Source of the DNA: Sphagnum compactum
Taxonomy: Eukaryota > Bryophyta > Sphagnopsida > Sphagnales
DNA length: 64,000 nt
Direction of reading: 5' to 3'
NCBI GenBank assembly: GCA_965153455.1
Contig: OZ234495.1
Coordinates: 16,488,875 to 16,552,874, forward strand
In this document: positions 25,980 to 37,860 of the stretch, piece after piece
Position numbering within the stretch: position 1 is the first letter of the stretch
Layout: each line of letters opens with the position of its first letter
Made by a program: the position numbers and the translations under genes
The notes under the pieces: generated by a model
What the model was told of the DNA's origin: nothing
What the model saw: the letters and a program-made list of their open reading frames with translations, nothing else
The model's database searches: none

Positions 25980-26600
25980 TTATTCTTTGGTTATTGTTTT
26001 TTCTTTCCCTTCTTTTTCTTCTTCTTCTTCCTCCTCCCGACTGTGCAGACTCCAGAATCCTCCTCCTCTCTGCTACAAGTTTGCAGTCGTCCCCTGCGCC
26101 TGCTGCTGCTGCTGCTGCATGCAGTCGAGAGGATTTGATTCTCAAAGCTTCAAGAAGCGCTTGTGGAAGAAGAAGAAGAAGAAGAAGAAGAAGAATGGGA
26201 GAGCAGGGGAAGAGAGTGGGCATTTGCATACGCTACTCATGGCAAGAGCGTGAGTGCACATGCGAGGGAAAATTCATTGGGCTTCAAGTCTTCTCTCTTT
26301 ATAGGCAACTTATCTCCAACAGAACCATTTTCATCTCGTGTCATCCATCTATTATGAGATCATTTACCAACCAGAGTTTCTGTTTTTTCTGGCCTGGCTA
26401 TCATCCACAACAGGAGTTTAGCCAAATTTGGCTACAGGTAAGTAATAGAGAGGAAAGCAGAGAAAATTATGAATCTTTTTGCCATATTTACATTAGTACA
26501 AAAGTGTGGAGGCTTTTTTACATTTCACTTTTGTTATGTAGCCACATTGGTGATCATCCACAAAGAAGATTTTGCCAAATTTGGCTATAGACTCAAAGTG
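25980..26600. promoter_or_regulatory. Leader and promoter of the quinone oxidoreductase gene, with microsatellites and a direct repeat
   Basis: The stretch holds a TTC-rich segment (about 26,020-26,035), a CTG run (about 26,100-26,118) and an AAG run (26,166-26,195). Two 35-bp direct copies ending GCCAAATTTGGCTA lie at 26400-26434 and 26553-26587. The long plus-strand frames through this region are made of these simple repeats and are not genes. Confidence 0.55.
26400..26587 (+). repeat. 35-bp direct repeat pair containing palindrome GCCAAATTTGGC
   Basis: Copies at 26400-26434 and 26553-26587 share ATCATCCACAA at the left and GCCAAATTTGGCTA at the right, with a few differences between. A related sequence of about 55 bp lies inverted near 61,691-61,743, so this is a dispersed family. 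Confidence 0.7.
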
Positions 26601-28800
26601 GTCTAGACCCTGTGCCCTCTTTCCGAGGAAGGGGGATGGGCACCCCGGAAGCCTCCCAGGTAATTTCGCCATGGCAATACGGTAGTACCTTGGCACCTTC
26701 TTCAACGCGAATAATATCATGTACTTAAAAAGTGAATTTTGGATTTTTTCAAAAAGTTCAAAATTAACAATTAACCCTTTGAAAGTTGGTAAATTGAAAT
26801 TTAAACTTTGATATATGAACCATGAAATGATGTAATTAATAAATATTAATAATATTTTTTTCTCTCATTAGATGATTCAACAAATAGATGTAAACAATGG
26901 TTTGTGTCAAATTCAATAAAAAAAATTCCAAACCATCATGTATTATTAAAAAAAAAGTTTAAAATTAACAGTTTAGTTCAGAATTAATTATATATATTAT
27001 TCTCAGAAAAAAATTTAATTAAAAATAATAATATTGACATGGTGATGATGATGTGGGTCTGATGTTATTAGATGAGGTGAGGATGATGGTAGATCATGTT
27101 TTGTGCTCAGGATTTTTTTATTTTTTAAAATTTTTTTGAAGTTTTGTGCTTATTTTTTATTCCAATGTTCCTTATGGGAATGTGGAAAGGTGAGGGTGGG
27201 GTATAAGGGGAGGATATTTGGCAAAAACATGGGTACATTTTAAAAATTATATTCAAGAGTGGTATGCATTAGGGTTAGGGGTAGAAGGTTGGCAATTGCG
27301 AATATTGCATCACTTTTTCTTTGTTTGCTCAAAGTTCACTAATCATCAATGTGAGCTATTGATGGCGAAAGCAATGGAGGTTGCCTTTCTCTTTAAATTT
27401 TATGTTTTTTAAAAATAAGGTAAGAGCTTCTTTTCACTCTTGCATTTTGTAAACAAAATTTTTATTTATGAATTTTTATTTGTGTTTGTGTCTCATCCTC
27501 AAAGCTTTTGTAAATCAATTTTAGGTGGTGAAGAAGGGTTTGGAAACTCTTCTATTTAAGGTTGATGGTTCTTGTTTTTCATTGTGTTGCATTTATTGCA
27601 AGAGACACGACGTGAAGGAACTAGGGTTCAAAGAGCTTCAAAATTCTTTGGTTTCCCTTTGTTGGGTTTCATTCTTTTTGGCTTTCATTTTCATTTTATT
27701 GCTTTGACTTTCACCTTATCACATGTCGTCTCGATTTTTCACCTTATCATTTGTCACCTCAACTCTAAGGACTCGAAAGGAATTGGGAGGAGCACAAGTG
27801 CAAGAAACAAACCAATACTTGAGGCCACAAGCTCTAAAAGTTGTCGTCAAGTGTTATTATATCTTCCATTTCTCTCTTCCATTCCTTTATTTTCTCAACT
27901 TTTTGCATCTCTTGACTAGCACTTTATTTTTGTGGCAACTTTGAGCTTTTAACTTCGTTCATGTGACAACTTTGAGCCCTAAACCCTTGCTTATGACAAG
28001 GGGGTATAATTTGCATACTTGTACAAGTGCTTTGAATATGATCGTTTCATGTACTAATTTGGCTATGTTGGAGGCATTTGATGGGTCATGTTTTGAGCAT
28101 GTCTTGTTAAAGGTTTGTCAATATGCTACTATCAATGAGAAAGTGCCCCATGAATTATCCTACACATCTATAAAATTGCCCAATCTAACATCCAAGAATG
28201 CATATATGACCAAAGGAGTTTGGGAAATGGAAACAAGCTTGGGAAAAAGATTGCATAGATTTTGATTTGAGGCCCAAAAATTTAAGCACATTTATCAAAA
28301 CAAAGCATGTCATTTTTATTTCATCTTTTGATTAATTTCATGGCCGGTTGTATATTTTGATAGTGTTCTTGAAATCAAACTAATGCGGTGTTGAATTGAT
28401 TTGTTATTAATTGCAAGTTTGCAAGTTGTGTTTTATTATTCCAAAACACATTTACTTTTTGAAGCACAAGTACACTATGTTACAGTGGATAGACGATTTC
28501 ATTACATAGTCACATACCCCCTCTCCTTAAACCTAGATTATTTGTGTGGTTGTTGTGAATTTTTTTCACCCATTATGAAGGGTTGTGTTCTGAACCAAAG
28601 ATTGGCTCCTTTGGAGATACCCTCCATCTTATTATTTCCATGTTTTGAAAATTAAGTGAAAATCTTTCCCATTAGAAGTTTGATGCGTCTTGTTAGGAAA
28701 AAAACAATTATTTTTAAGTTTTGAATTGGAGGAGTTCATCTCTCATATGAAACATCAAGTTTTGAAGGTTCTTCTGCACCTTCATTTCTTTTGTGCATGG
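26600..28800. other. AT-rich intergenic DNA
   Basis: No supported gene. A short GC-richer patch at 26,600-26,720 contrasts with its surroundings, and its origin is not recognised. Confidence 0.45.
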
Positions 28801-28819
28801 AATTGATTAAAAAAACAAT

Positions 28820-29340
28820 CATAACATGTTGGTTTTGACCTTGGATCCCAAGTATAAAATAATGTGTTTGATGATTATTTATTTGGGTGTAAAACTATTA
28901 CCACCTTGGTTGTAAATTATGATGAACAACTCTTATTGCCTTTGTTGTTGGAGGGTTACAAAGTCTTCATACCTAGTAGGGTTGATTACCTTGATGAATT
29001 TGCTTCACTTGTAAACCTTCAAGATTTGTTTCAATAGACAAACACAAATGCAAAAACTTACAAAAACATTGTGAACCAAAAACTTGATGGGTTTCATCGT
29101 TATCCTACTACTATAAAAACTTGCAAATGTGCTTTAATGTGATGGTAGACAAAAAGGAAAATGTTCCCAATTGTGGTTATACTTTCATGATAAAATTTGG
29201 GAATCCAAGCTAATGAAGTTGAGATTGAAAGAATTTTCTCCATTGCTAAAGTCCTCACAACACTTTTAAATGTTGACTTCAAACTAACAATTTGAAAAAG
29301 CTAATATTGTGACTAAGAACTAGTCATTTAATCTTTGTGT
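28820..29340 (+). pseudogene. hAT-superfamily transposase relic (C-terminal dimerisation region)
   Basis: In shifting plus-strand frames the sequence reads VLTLDPKYK, then KKENVPNCGYTFM, then GIQANEVEIERIFSIAKVLT at about 29,206-29,265, then NLKKLIL. This is the order found at the C-terminus of plant hAT transposases, where the motif is normally close to SQIETERIFSIAG followed by a Leu/Arg-rich NLxxLILxxKNW segment. Several frameshifts and stops break it, and no terminal repeats or 8-bp duplication were found. The N-terminal BED finger was not located. Confidence 0.6.
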
Positions 29341-29859
29341 TAGTTGTTTCAAAACCGTTGGATTTGACAATATATGTGAATCAAATCTGATTTAATGAAA
29401 GAGTTGGATGTTAAATTTGTGAATGAAATGTAGTGTGAAAAGGTTTTAGATGGAGATTTAAAACTTTTTATTGCATGGCAATTAGCCATGTGTCATTCCT
29501 TATACATAAATGGGGACCATGTGAGTTTCAAAATGATCAATGGTTTTCATATTAGGGTTTTGTGTAAAAAACTCTTCTGTGTTTTTGGACCAATGCGAGG
29601 TTTTCATAGTGTTTCAATTTGAAAAATGGGGCACAAACTGTTATTGTGGGGAGAAACACGAACGTTTGTGTTTCTTCTATCTCTTGGAATTTGATGGGAT
29701 CTCATTATAATTTATCTACAAAATGGCATGTATGTGTAAACTTAGCTTGTAATTCTATGTGATCCATTTGCAAAATGAAAATTGAATGTGTGTTTTTGTT
29801 TTTTAATGAAATGTATGTTGTATTTTAGGTGTTTAGAGTTTACAATGGCAAGATGAAAA

Positions 29860-30200
29860 GCTTGTTTATGATTGTGTGACTTTTTGAGGGTTTGCTTGTC
29901 CATTTTGTTTGTGTTTTTGAAGGTCAATTTGTTTTTGTTTTGTAAAACAAATTTGTGTTTGTGTATTTGAGAGTTAATTTATGTTTGTGTCTATTTGTGT
30001 TTTTGAAGGTCTGCATGTCTTTCTATTTATGTTATTGAAGGTTAATTTGTGTCTATCTTTGAAAGTCTAATTATATGTGTCTTTGAAAGTTTATTATATT
30101 TTTATGTATTTGTGTTTATCTAGTTTTGAAAGGTTTTGGACTTGATTTGTGGGATTCAAGGTGTTTATGTTTTTGAAGGTTTGTGAGATTGAAAATTAAT
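29860..30200 (+). repeat. Degenerate tandem repeat around GTGTTTTTGAAGGT
   Basis: Variants of TTTGAAGGTTAATTTGTG and TTTGTGTTTTTGAAGG recur every 35-50 bases with drift, extending weakly to the TTTGAAGGTTTGTGAG near 30,170. Confidence 0.5.
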
Positions 30201-30838
30201 CAATATTTGAGAGATTAAGGGTATGTCTCACTTTGAAGGGATTCTTTCTTTGGAGCATACGAAACATGTCCCATGGAAAAAAAACATGGAAGAGTTGGAT
30301 ACAAAACAACCATGTCTAACAAAACAAAATAAACATTTTGATTGTATACCCACCTTCAAATGTACTCAACAACGGGCAGATCATATTTTCCGAATCAATA
30401 CAACCTTTGGTTCCATTTTTTGAAAATTTTAGAATCGAAAGTTTCGGTTGTTGGTGATCTCATGAAAGAATTGGCAACGAACCGGCGATTTAGGGTAAGT
30501 TCATTGACCTAGTTCTTTGATTTTTTTTATAACCTCGGTTAAGTGTCAAAACAGGTTATTACGATTTTTTTGAGAACCATGACTACTCAATGGTCGGAAC
30601 TGGTTCTTTGATTTGTGAGAACCCCACAATCAAGGGTACACACAGCCTCCACCGTGAGCCATAGCTTTTGCAGATTTCGAAATCCGATTGGTCAATAAGT
30701 CCATTAAGTGAAGCCCTTTCGCCACCGATCCAGGTTCAAAAGTGGGGGCCTAAGGACTGAAAAAGTATGGGTTTGGTTCATAAGGTTCTGTTTGGTGTTG
30801 GGTGGGTATTTGATTTTGGTGATAACCATCATTTCCTG

Positions 30839-31030
30839 TTTTTTTTTGCAAGATTTCGGAATCAGAGAACAGGTGGTTTTAGGGGTCCTTACTAGGAATA
30901 TGCTACTGAGGGTACTTATTCTCAACTAATTAATATGAAACAGAATAAGTACCCCCAGTAGCATGTTCTTAGGAAGGACCCAAAAAATCGCCTGTTCTCT
31001 GATTCTAAAATCTTTGCCAAAAAAAAAAAA
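30839..31030. repeat. Foldback (inverted repeat) of about 190 bp with roughly 84-bp arms
   Basis: The left arm 30839-30922 pairs with the right arm 30942-31030 across a 19-base loop (30923-30941). By eye the arms agree at roughly 85 percent, including perfect blocks such as AATCAGAGAACAGG and GGTACTTATTCT. The outer ends are poly-T and poly-A. It could be a solo foldback element, a MITE, or a small-RNA hairpin. No clear target duplication was seen. Confidence 0.8.
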
Positions 31031-31718
31031 GTTAAGACTATGGAGGCTCCCCCATAATATAAGCTCCTTTGGATAGATTTAGTGCCTCCCCATTTGGCCC
31101 ATTTATATAGGTGAGAAGGAGAGGACCCTAGGCAAAACATATGGGATTAAAGTGAGGTGCTATTGGGAACACCCTTGGGCAACAAACATATTGGGAACTT
31201 GAAAGGAACATGTTGGGAACAAAGGAAAAATGGAAAAGAAATCCTTTCCCTCCCCCCACAAACACAACCCAAAACTTGAAAGAAAACAAATCAAGGCACT
31301 TTGAGTGCATGCTGAGCCTTCCCATCGGCTGCTGCATCAAATTTCTATGTTCCAAAACTGTTCGTCACCATTTTTGGCCTGGGCTAATACATCCATTATA
31401 AACTGGGGGTACTTATTCATAACCACGGTTGTGAACCTTGATATCCAGAGGGGATATTGTTCCTTTTTTTTTAACCGGCCAAGAACTGGCAGAAACTTTG
31501 GCTTCATTGTGAAGCTACCGACCTGTTCAGCTTCCTAATGGGCAACTTTTTTGGGCCCTTTTCAAACTCAAAAGCCCATACAAGAGGGTCATTGACATCA
31601 TTCCTTACCACAAAATCCTCAAAATATTAGATCAGAGTTCCTCCACAAAGGTATTATTACATATAGTAAAGGAAGAATGAAGCTTCCCCTGAATTCGTCC
31701 CGTCATCCAATCGTCATC
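31031..31718. other. Intergenic, includes a third copy of the foldback tip motif
   Basis: CTGGGGGTACTTATTC occurs at 31403-31418 and matches the inner end of the foldback arms. No gene is recognised. Confidence 0.5.
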
Positions 31719-32081
31719 CGTCTAATATCAGATGGACATTTCATCCATCTTGTCATCCGTCTATTTAAGTCGGATGGACATTTCATGCATCTCGTCATCC
31801 GTCTATTACCGAACGAACATTTCATCCATCCCGTCATCCATCTATTTAAGCCGGACAAACATTTCATGCATCTCATCATCCGTCTATTATCGGACGAACA
31901 TTTCATCCATCTCGTCATCCATCTATTTAAATCGGACGGACATTTCATGCATCTCGTCATCCATCTATGACTGGACAAACATTTCATCCATCCCGTCATC
32001 CGTCTATTTAAGTCGAACGGACATTTCATGCATCTCGTCATCTGTCTATTACCGGATGGACATTTCATCCATCCCGTCATG
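31719..32081. repeat. Minisatellite with alternating 42- and 39-bp units (81-bp higher-order repeat)
   Basis: Unit starts fall at 31719, 31758, 31800, 31839, 31881, 31920, 31962, 32001 and 32043, so spacing alternates exactly 39, 42, 39, 42. Every unit contains CATTTCATNCATC followed by CGTCATC; the 42-bp form has TTTAAGTCGG and the 39-bp form has TTACCGAA-like sequence. There are 4.5 dimers with no indels. Because 39, 42 and 81 are multiples of three, several frames stay open (118 and 97 aa plus, 177 aa minus). I regard these as repeat artefacts. Confidence 0.92.
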
Positions 32082-35000
32082 CTTCTAACACATGATTCAC
32101 TTATGTGTTGCTTGCTTTTCAGTTCATTTGTCCATATTTTTGCAAAACAAACAAAGTCCACCTTTACAAGATTCCTAGGCATATCAATCAAATATGAAAC
32201 AATGACCAAACAAAGTGTAAAGTACCTGAGAGCCATGCCTTGATATTTCTACATGCATGTATTACATGGGAAATGAAAAAGGGGGATATGATTAGATAAT
32301 TCAAATGCAATGTATATTGGTTTATGGTTTGTTCAATAGCTCATCACTTGTCTAAGGTGGGACCAAATTAATAAATGAAAATCATTTGTTAATTTGCTTT
32401 TCAAATTTTCACGTGATATGTCATATGGGTCAATTTCAATTGTATTAATTTCAAATTATGAATCAACCGCAAGAATGTTGTTTGATTTTTCAAACAAATT
32501 TTGAATATCTTCAATGGAACAAAAAAACATCCACCCATATTTTATTGTTGTTAACATTTGCTAAGTTGTCTACTACGTTTTGTAATTTCTCCCATTCAAA
32601 ATCATAGTTGCTAAGAACTACAAGTTTATACACAAAATAATCTTGAACAACATCAAGTTTGATTTATTTAATCTATATGCATGATGTCATATATAAAACA
32701 ACTATTTTTGTGAATCCTTAAAACCATGGAATGGATTAAATAGAATTTTAGGACCCTGAATTCACCCACTATACCTATATAGGTCAATTTTAATATTTAT
32801 TTACACGTGATTTACATTTTACAATTTTTGGTAAAATCCATAGGAAAATCTCAATGTTTCAATATAAAAGACCTATTTTGTTATTGTGATATATTCATTA
32901 AATATAAAGACCTTGTAAAGTGATGAAGTGATGATCATAAAATGATGTACTTAATAGCAAGTAAGATGAGATTTATTGCACATTGAAAAATTAAATTCAC
33001 ATTTTTTATTCATTGATATCCTTCAACCTTCCATTTTTTCATATTTACATTTTTGTAGCATATTTTACATTTGAAATGTTATTGTCTTGTCTACTTTTGT
33101 TAAATATGAAACACATAAACTTTTTGTTACATAATATCCATGCAATACAAGGTAGGAATGATCCCCCAATGAATTTACACAATTTATTTGTTAAGTTGGT
33201 AACAAATATTTCAAACTTAACCTTCGTTGGTTGTGGTCCACAACAATATCTTGATAGGAATTCGTCTACTTATGAAAACAACATAATGTAATTTTTAAAA
33301 ATTCAATATAAAGAATAATAACAAATAATGTGAAATCATGGATAGATGATAATAAATCAATGAACTCACCTTCCATACTCTTTTGACCATCCCCACCCAA
33401 ATATAATATTTCATTCTTTACACTTTGATTTCTTAACATAACCACCATGTTTAAAAGATCACATATTTCATTGACTTCTCTTATGAAATAGTTATGTGGC
33501 AAACCCAAGTGACAAATTTCATCACCATTACAAGCAAGGAACCATGCAAGTCAAGGCTTTTACTTAAATATTTGTCTTTGGTTGAACTTTGTTTTCACAT
33601 CCTCAAAATCCAAAACCTTTTGAACTTTGACAACTACTTTGACACATTGGGGAATATTATCAAACCTTGGTTTTCTTTATTGATGAATGACCTTCATTGC
33701 TTCATCAAATGTCAAGGAGACCACAATAATGAACATAATTTTGTGAAAACAAAATTTTCATGTGTTGTTCTTGAGTTGCAACAATGTATTGTCAAATCAA
33801 AGCATGATTAAACATAGAAAGAACCCATAATGTTCATTCACTAGTGCACATGAATGAAATTTTAAAAGAAGTGTTCAAGCCAAGTTTACATTAAAGAGAT
33901 TAATAAGCTCACAAAGTTCCACAAAAATCTCAAGTTTTTGCTTTCATGTAAATGACAAGCATTCCCAAGAAGGATGTAGCATTAAACAACAATTAGTCTT
34001 TAGGATATGCCCAAAAAAATTTCCTTTTATAGTTTAACTACCTGCTATAACCAAAAATAAAAATGTCTTGAACTTGACCCAAAATGTTTTTGGAATTTGT
34101 TTTTTAGAAAATAAGACTCTAATGATAAAATATTCGTTAATTTTTTTATTTATAACAATGTGAAATTTTGCACAAAAAAAATTTGAATCCTACATCAAAA
34201 AATAATATAATATAATATCAATAAATAAATAAATAAATATATCATGCACTTGTAAATTGACAATTACACCAATCATGATTTTTGTGATTGGTCCTTTTTA
34301 ATTAAATTTGAATCACCCCTCACTGATGCCATTGTAAAAAATAATCATAGATGCCATATCCTAGCATAGTGATGGAAACTAACACTTCCATATTGTCAAC
34401 AACCAAATTCTTTTGTGTGAAATTGGTTTTAAGCTTAGAGATGTTTTTGAGGCTACAACCTCTAAAATTTTATTTTGAAAACATCTTCCAAAAATAGGGT
34501 TTTGGACTAGGTTCACCATATTTTTAATGTGTGTCCTTGTAGGTTACCAAATAGAAATAGGATTACTAATATGATTCTATCTATCCTATAACCAAATCTA
34601 ATTGGATCTTCTTGTGAAAAGGTTATTAGTGTCACTACACTACAAAATTGAAAAAATATGTTGATTATTAATCTTGCATCAAACCCACATCTTGTTAAGT
34701 ATTTGTCATATATCACATTAATTTGAATTACTAACAAATCAATAAAATTTTGAATTAAGCCATAAATGGAAAAATGAAAAATATTTTTCCATTTTCACAT
34801 TAAATTATCTTTCATCAAACAAACATTCAAAATGAAAAAATTTCACAATGATATTTGCAACTTGTTCTTGATAGTTATGAGCTCAACTATAATTGATTGC
34901 TTTTGTTATTCACAAAATTTCAAATTCATTACATTTTCAAGGCATGTTTCAACATAATTCAGAAAATTATTGTTAGAGTTTAATGCTGCCAATATGATTG

Positions 35001-37529
35001 GAGGTCCATAGTAAAGCACTATACATGAAAACACCTCTTTAGTGGAAAAAATAAAATAAAATATTTTTCCACCTTGGCAAACACACAAAAAGAAATATTA
35101 ATGTTTAGCACTTGGGTGAATTCACAATAAAATGATTAGTTTCAAATGTAACTAATGTTCAATATGTCATATTTTAAAGTGGTATTTTTATGTTGGTGTT
35201 GAAAGTCTTGGATGTACTTATATATATAACAACATTCATAATATAACATGGAAACATGTGAAATATTTTTTAAAATGTGAAATATTACAAACATTTCTGA
35301 AATGCTGTAGCCAATGTTTTTAGGTAGTAAAAGGATTTGAAAAGATTTGAAAATGACATATTTTGGAAATTTTTAGAATATAAATCTTAAAATAATAGTA
35401 TGAAAATTTAAGAATTAAAAAAAAAAACTTCTAAAAACTTCTAAACAATTCCAAAAATAAGTTGTCATTTTAAAGCAATAGACGGGTGACTAATGGTCCC
35501 TTTTATTGTGAATGCACCCACCTATTATACATTGGTCAAAATAATGTGTGATTTGCCATAACATGTCTATTTCATTTTCACTTGTACCTTGATATGGAAG
35601 TGGTCACCATAAGGTATGTTAATGTGTGTTGTGATGTTTTAATGATTGCCCAAATGTATAAATGTGAAACAAACATTGTGAAATCATCACCATTGCCTTC
35701 CATGGTGGTAACTAATTTCATTGTGCACCATTGCATATTTGCCATTGTTGATATTCTAATCAATCAATTCTTGTCATCTCACAAGAGAACATACAAAGTG
35801 ATCAAATAAACCACAAATTTGGCATGTTAACTTTGAAATGAAACAATGATAAGATGAAAAAGGTTGAAACTTGTAGTAAACATGACACCATTATGCTTCA
35901 TGACAATAAGTTGATTTTGGGCCTACTACAATAAAAGGTTACTAGAGTAATGCCTAAAGACAATACCTCATTAGTTCAACTAATTCATAGTAATCACTAT
36001 TCATTTTGAATCCATGACAATAAAGGTTTGGATGCATTTATGTTATTAAGAACCAAAAATGTCACAAAGATAAAATCCTTACAAGGAGTGGATTAGCTAA
36101 TCAAATTGATGTGGCATACCACAATTAGTCATTCGGGGAGAGTATTCTAAAATTATCATTTACAAGTTGGTAAAAATATTTAAATTTTTATGACTCAAAA
36201 AGATGTTGCATTATACTATTATGTAAAGGTGTATTAAATTTTTTTTCAATAAATATGTCATTTTCAAAAAAATTCAAATTTTTTTTAAAAATTTTATGAA
36301 TAGTTTAAGCATTGAAAACACTAGTTATAAACAAAGATCATGTTTTTTCATCTGCTCTTTTTGTTACCATCATTTCTTATTTTGAATTTTAGTAACATAA
36401 TACATAATGAAGGGACATATGCAAAAAAATTACAACATTCTATCAATGCATCAAATTTCAAGACATACTTCAAAAAAATTAAATAGTGGTTACAAAACAA
36501 ATGCCTCTTAATAACATGAATACATCCATTTTAGGAATTAAATCTTCTAGTACCTAAGCTACAATTTAACCAATATGATCAATAAATTAATTCATTGTAA
36601 CAATTCATTTTTCGGTAAAAGTACATACATCTCTACGATAGCACGCACATCAAAACACATCATGAGGCACTTCAAGATTGTTGATGCCAATATCATATTT
36701 CTGAATTAAAATATGAATATTTTTCATTGTATCTATCTAGCCCAATATTGACTAAAAAAACTCATTTGGAACTCCACATACACATACTTTGGTTGCCTAA
36801 TGTTATCATTTACCTTATCATATACCTTCAGTGCATCCTTCCATTTTCATCCATCCAAAATTTTAGCCAAATGAATTTCAACTAGAGTAAACCCTTTGGT
36901 TAATCCCTACCAACCTTATGTTCTTATGAGGTGAAAATGAGTCACATAAGATCTCTTTTTTCCATCATCCCACTTTTCAACCATTTTGTTTGTTGATAAG
37001 CTGAATGCAATTTTGAAAGCTAATGAACTTTCTTATTGTTTTGAATTGAAAAAATATTTTATCATAATTGCAACTTTGATTGGTTTGGAGGAATGACATG
37101 TGGTGAAGCTCACTTGTGATGAAGTACTTTTCACATATTTTAAAAAAGACAATATTTCAAGATTTAGGTTGAGTGTTTTTCAAAACACTTGAATTGTGTT
37201 TTTCTCCAAAAAGAAAGCTTAACTAGTTAATGGTTTTAACCACGCAAAGATTTAAAGTTCAAGTGGTGCTTACATGTAGCAAAATAGATCTTCTAAGAGC
37301 TTGTCAAAAAAAAGTTATAAGTTCCAATTCATATCCATCTTCAAAGAACAATACAATGTGCTCAATTCTTTGTTCCAAGTTCAAAAGTTTTTTTCTCAAG
37401 AGTTTTTAAGTTGGGGCTTAAATGTCAGGAATGACCAAGGAATGGGGTATTCTAAAATTAAACGTTCATATTTCAAGAACATTCCACTTTGAGGGTATTA
37501 CCCAATGTAAAACATTAGCAATCAAATTT

Positions 37530-37549
37530 CCCCCCCCCCCCCCCCCCCC
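37530..37549 (+). repeat. Homopolymer of 20 cytosines
   Basis: An uninterrupted C20 run lies in strongly AT-rich DNA. The minus strand is G20, able in principle to form a G-quadruplex. Read length across such a run is often inaccurate, so the exact count is uncertain. Confidence 0.85.
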
Positions 37550-37619
37550 ATGATAGTCAAACATCATGTGAAAAATATGAAAAAAGGGAGGTGACGAATT
37601 TTGATAAGTGAAATATGTG

Positions 37620-37860
37620 TCGGAAATTCCTTCAAACTCTTTATAAATGTGTTGGGAAATTGATTGTAAGTTCTTATATTCATCAAAGAAGTTTGGGATT
37701 CCTGGAGATCCCTAGATGCATCACAATTGTTTGAGATTCCTTAGAAGTCATTAAACAAATTATAAACATTTTTGGACTCCATGAAAGTCTTTCAATTCAT
37801 TATAGATATTTTAAACTCCTTGGAAGTCCTTGGATTCATCATGGGGAGATGAAAATACAT
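37620..37860 (+). repeat. Degenerate tandem repeat around ACTCCTTGGAAGTCCTT
   Basis: Variants of GGACTCC, GAAAGTCTTTCAATTCATTATAG and GGAAGTCCTTGGATTCATCAT recur about every 50 bases, most clearly from 37,690 to 37,850. Confidence 0.5.

Noticed and set aside
25883-26590. A 235-codon plus-strand frame upstream of the quinone oxidoreductase gene
   Set aside because: It overlaps exon 1 and the leader of the minus-strand gene, and consists largely of GA, TTC, CTG and AAG microsatellite translations with no domain.
31703-32236. A 177-codon minus-strand frame with repeated MTRWMKCPSD-like units
   Set aside because: It is open because the minisatellite units are multiples of three; other frames over the same DNA are open too. 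Kept as a finding, not called as a gene.
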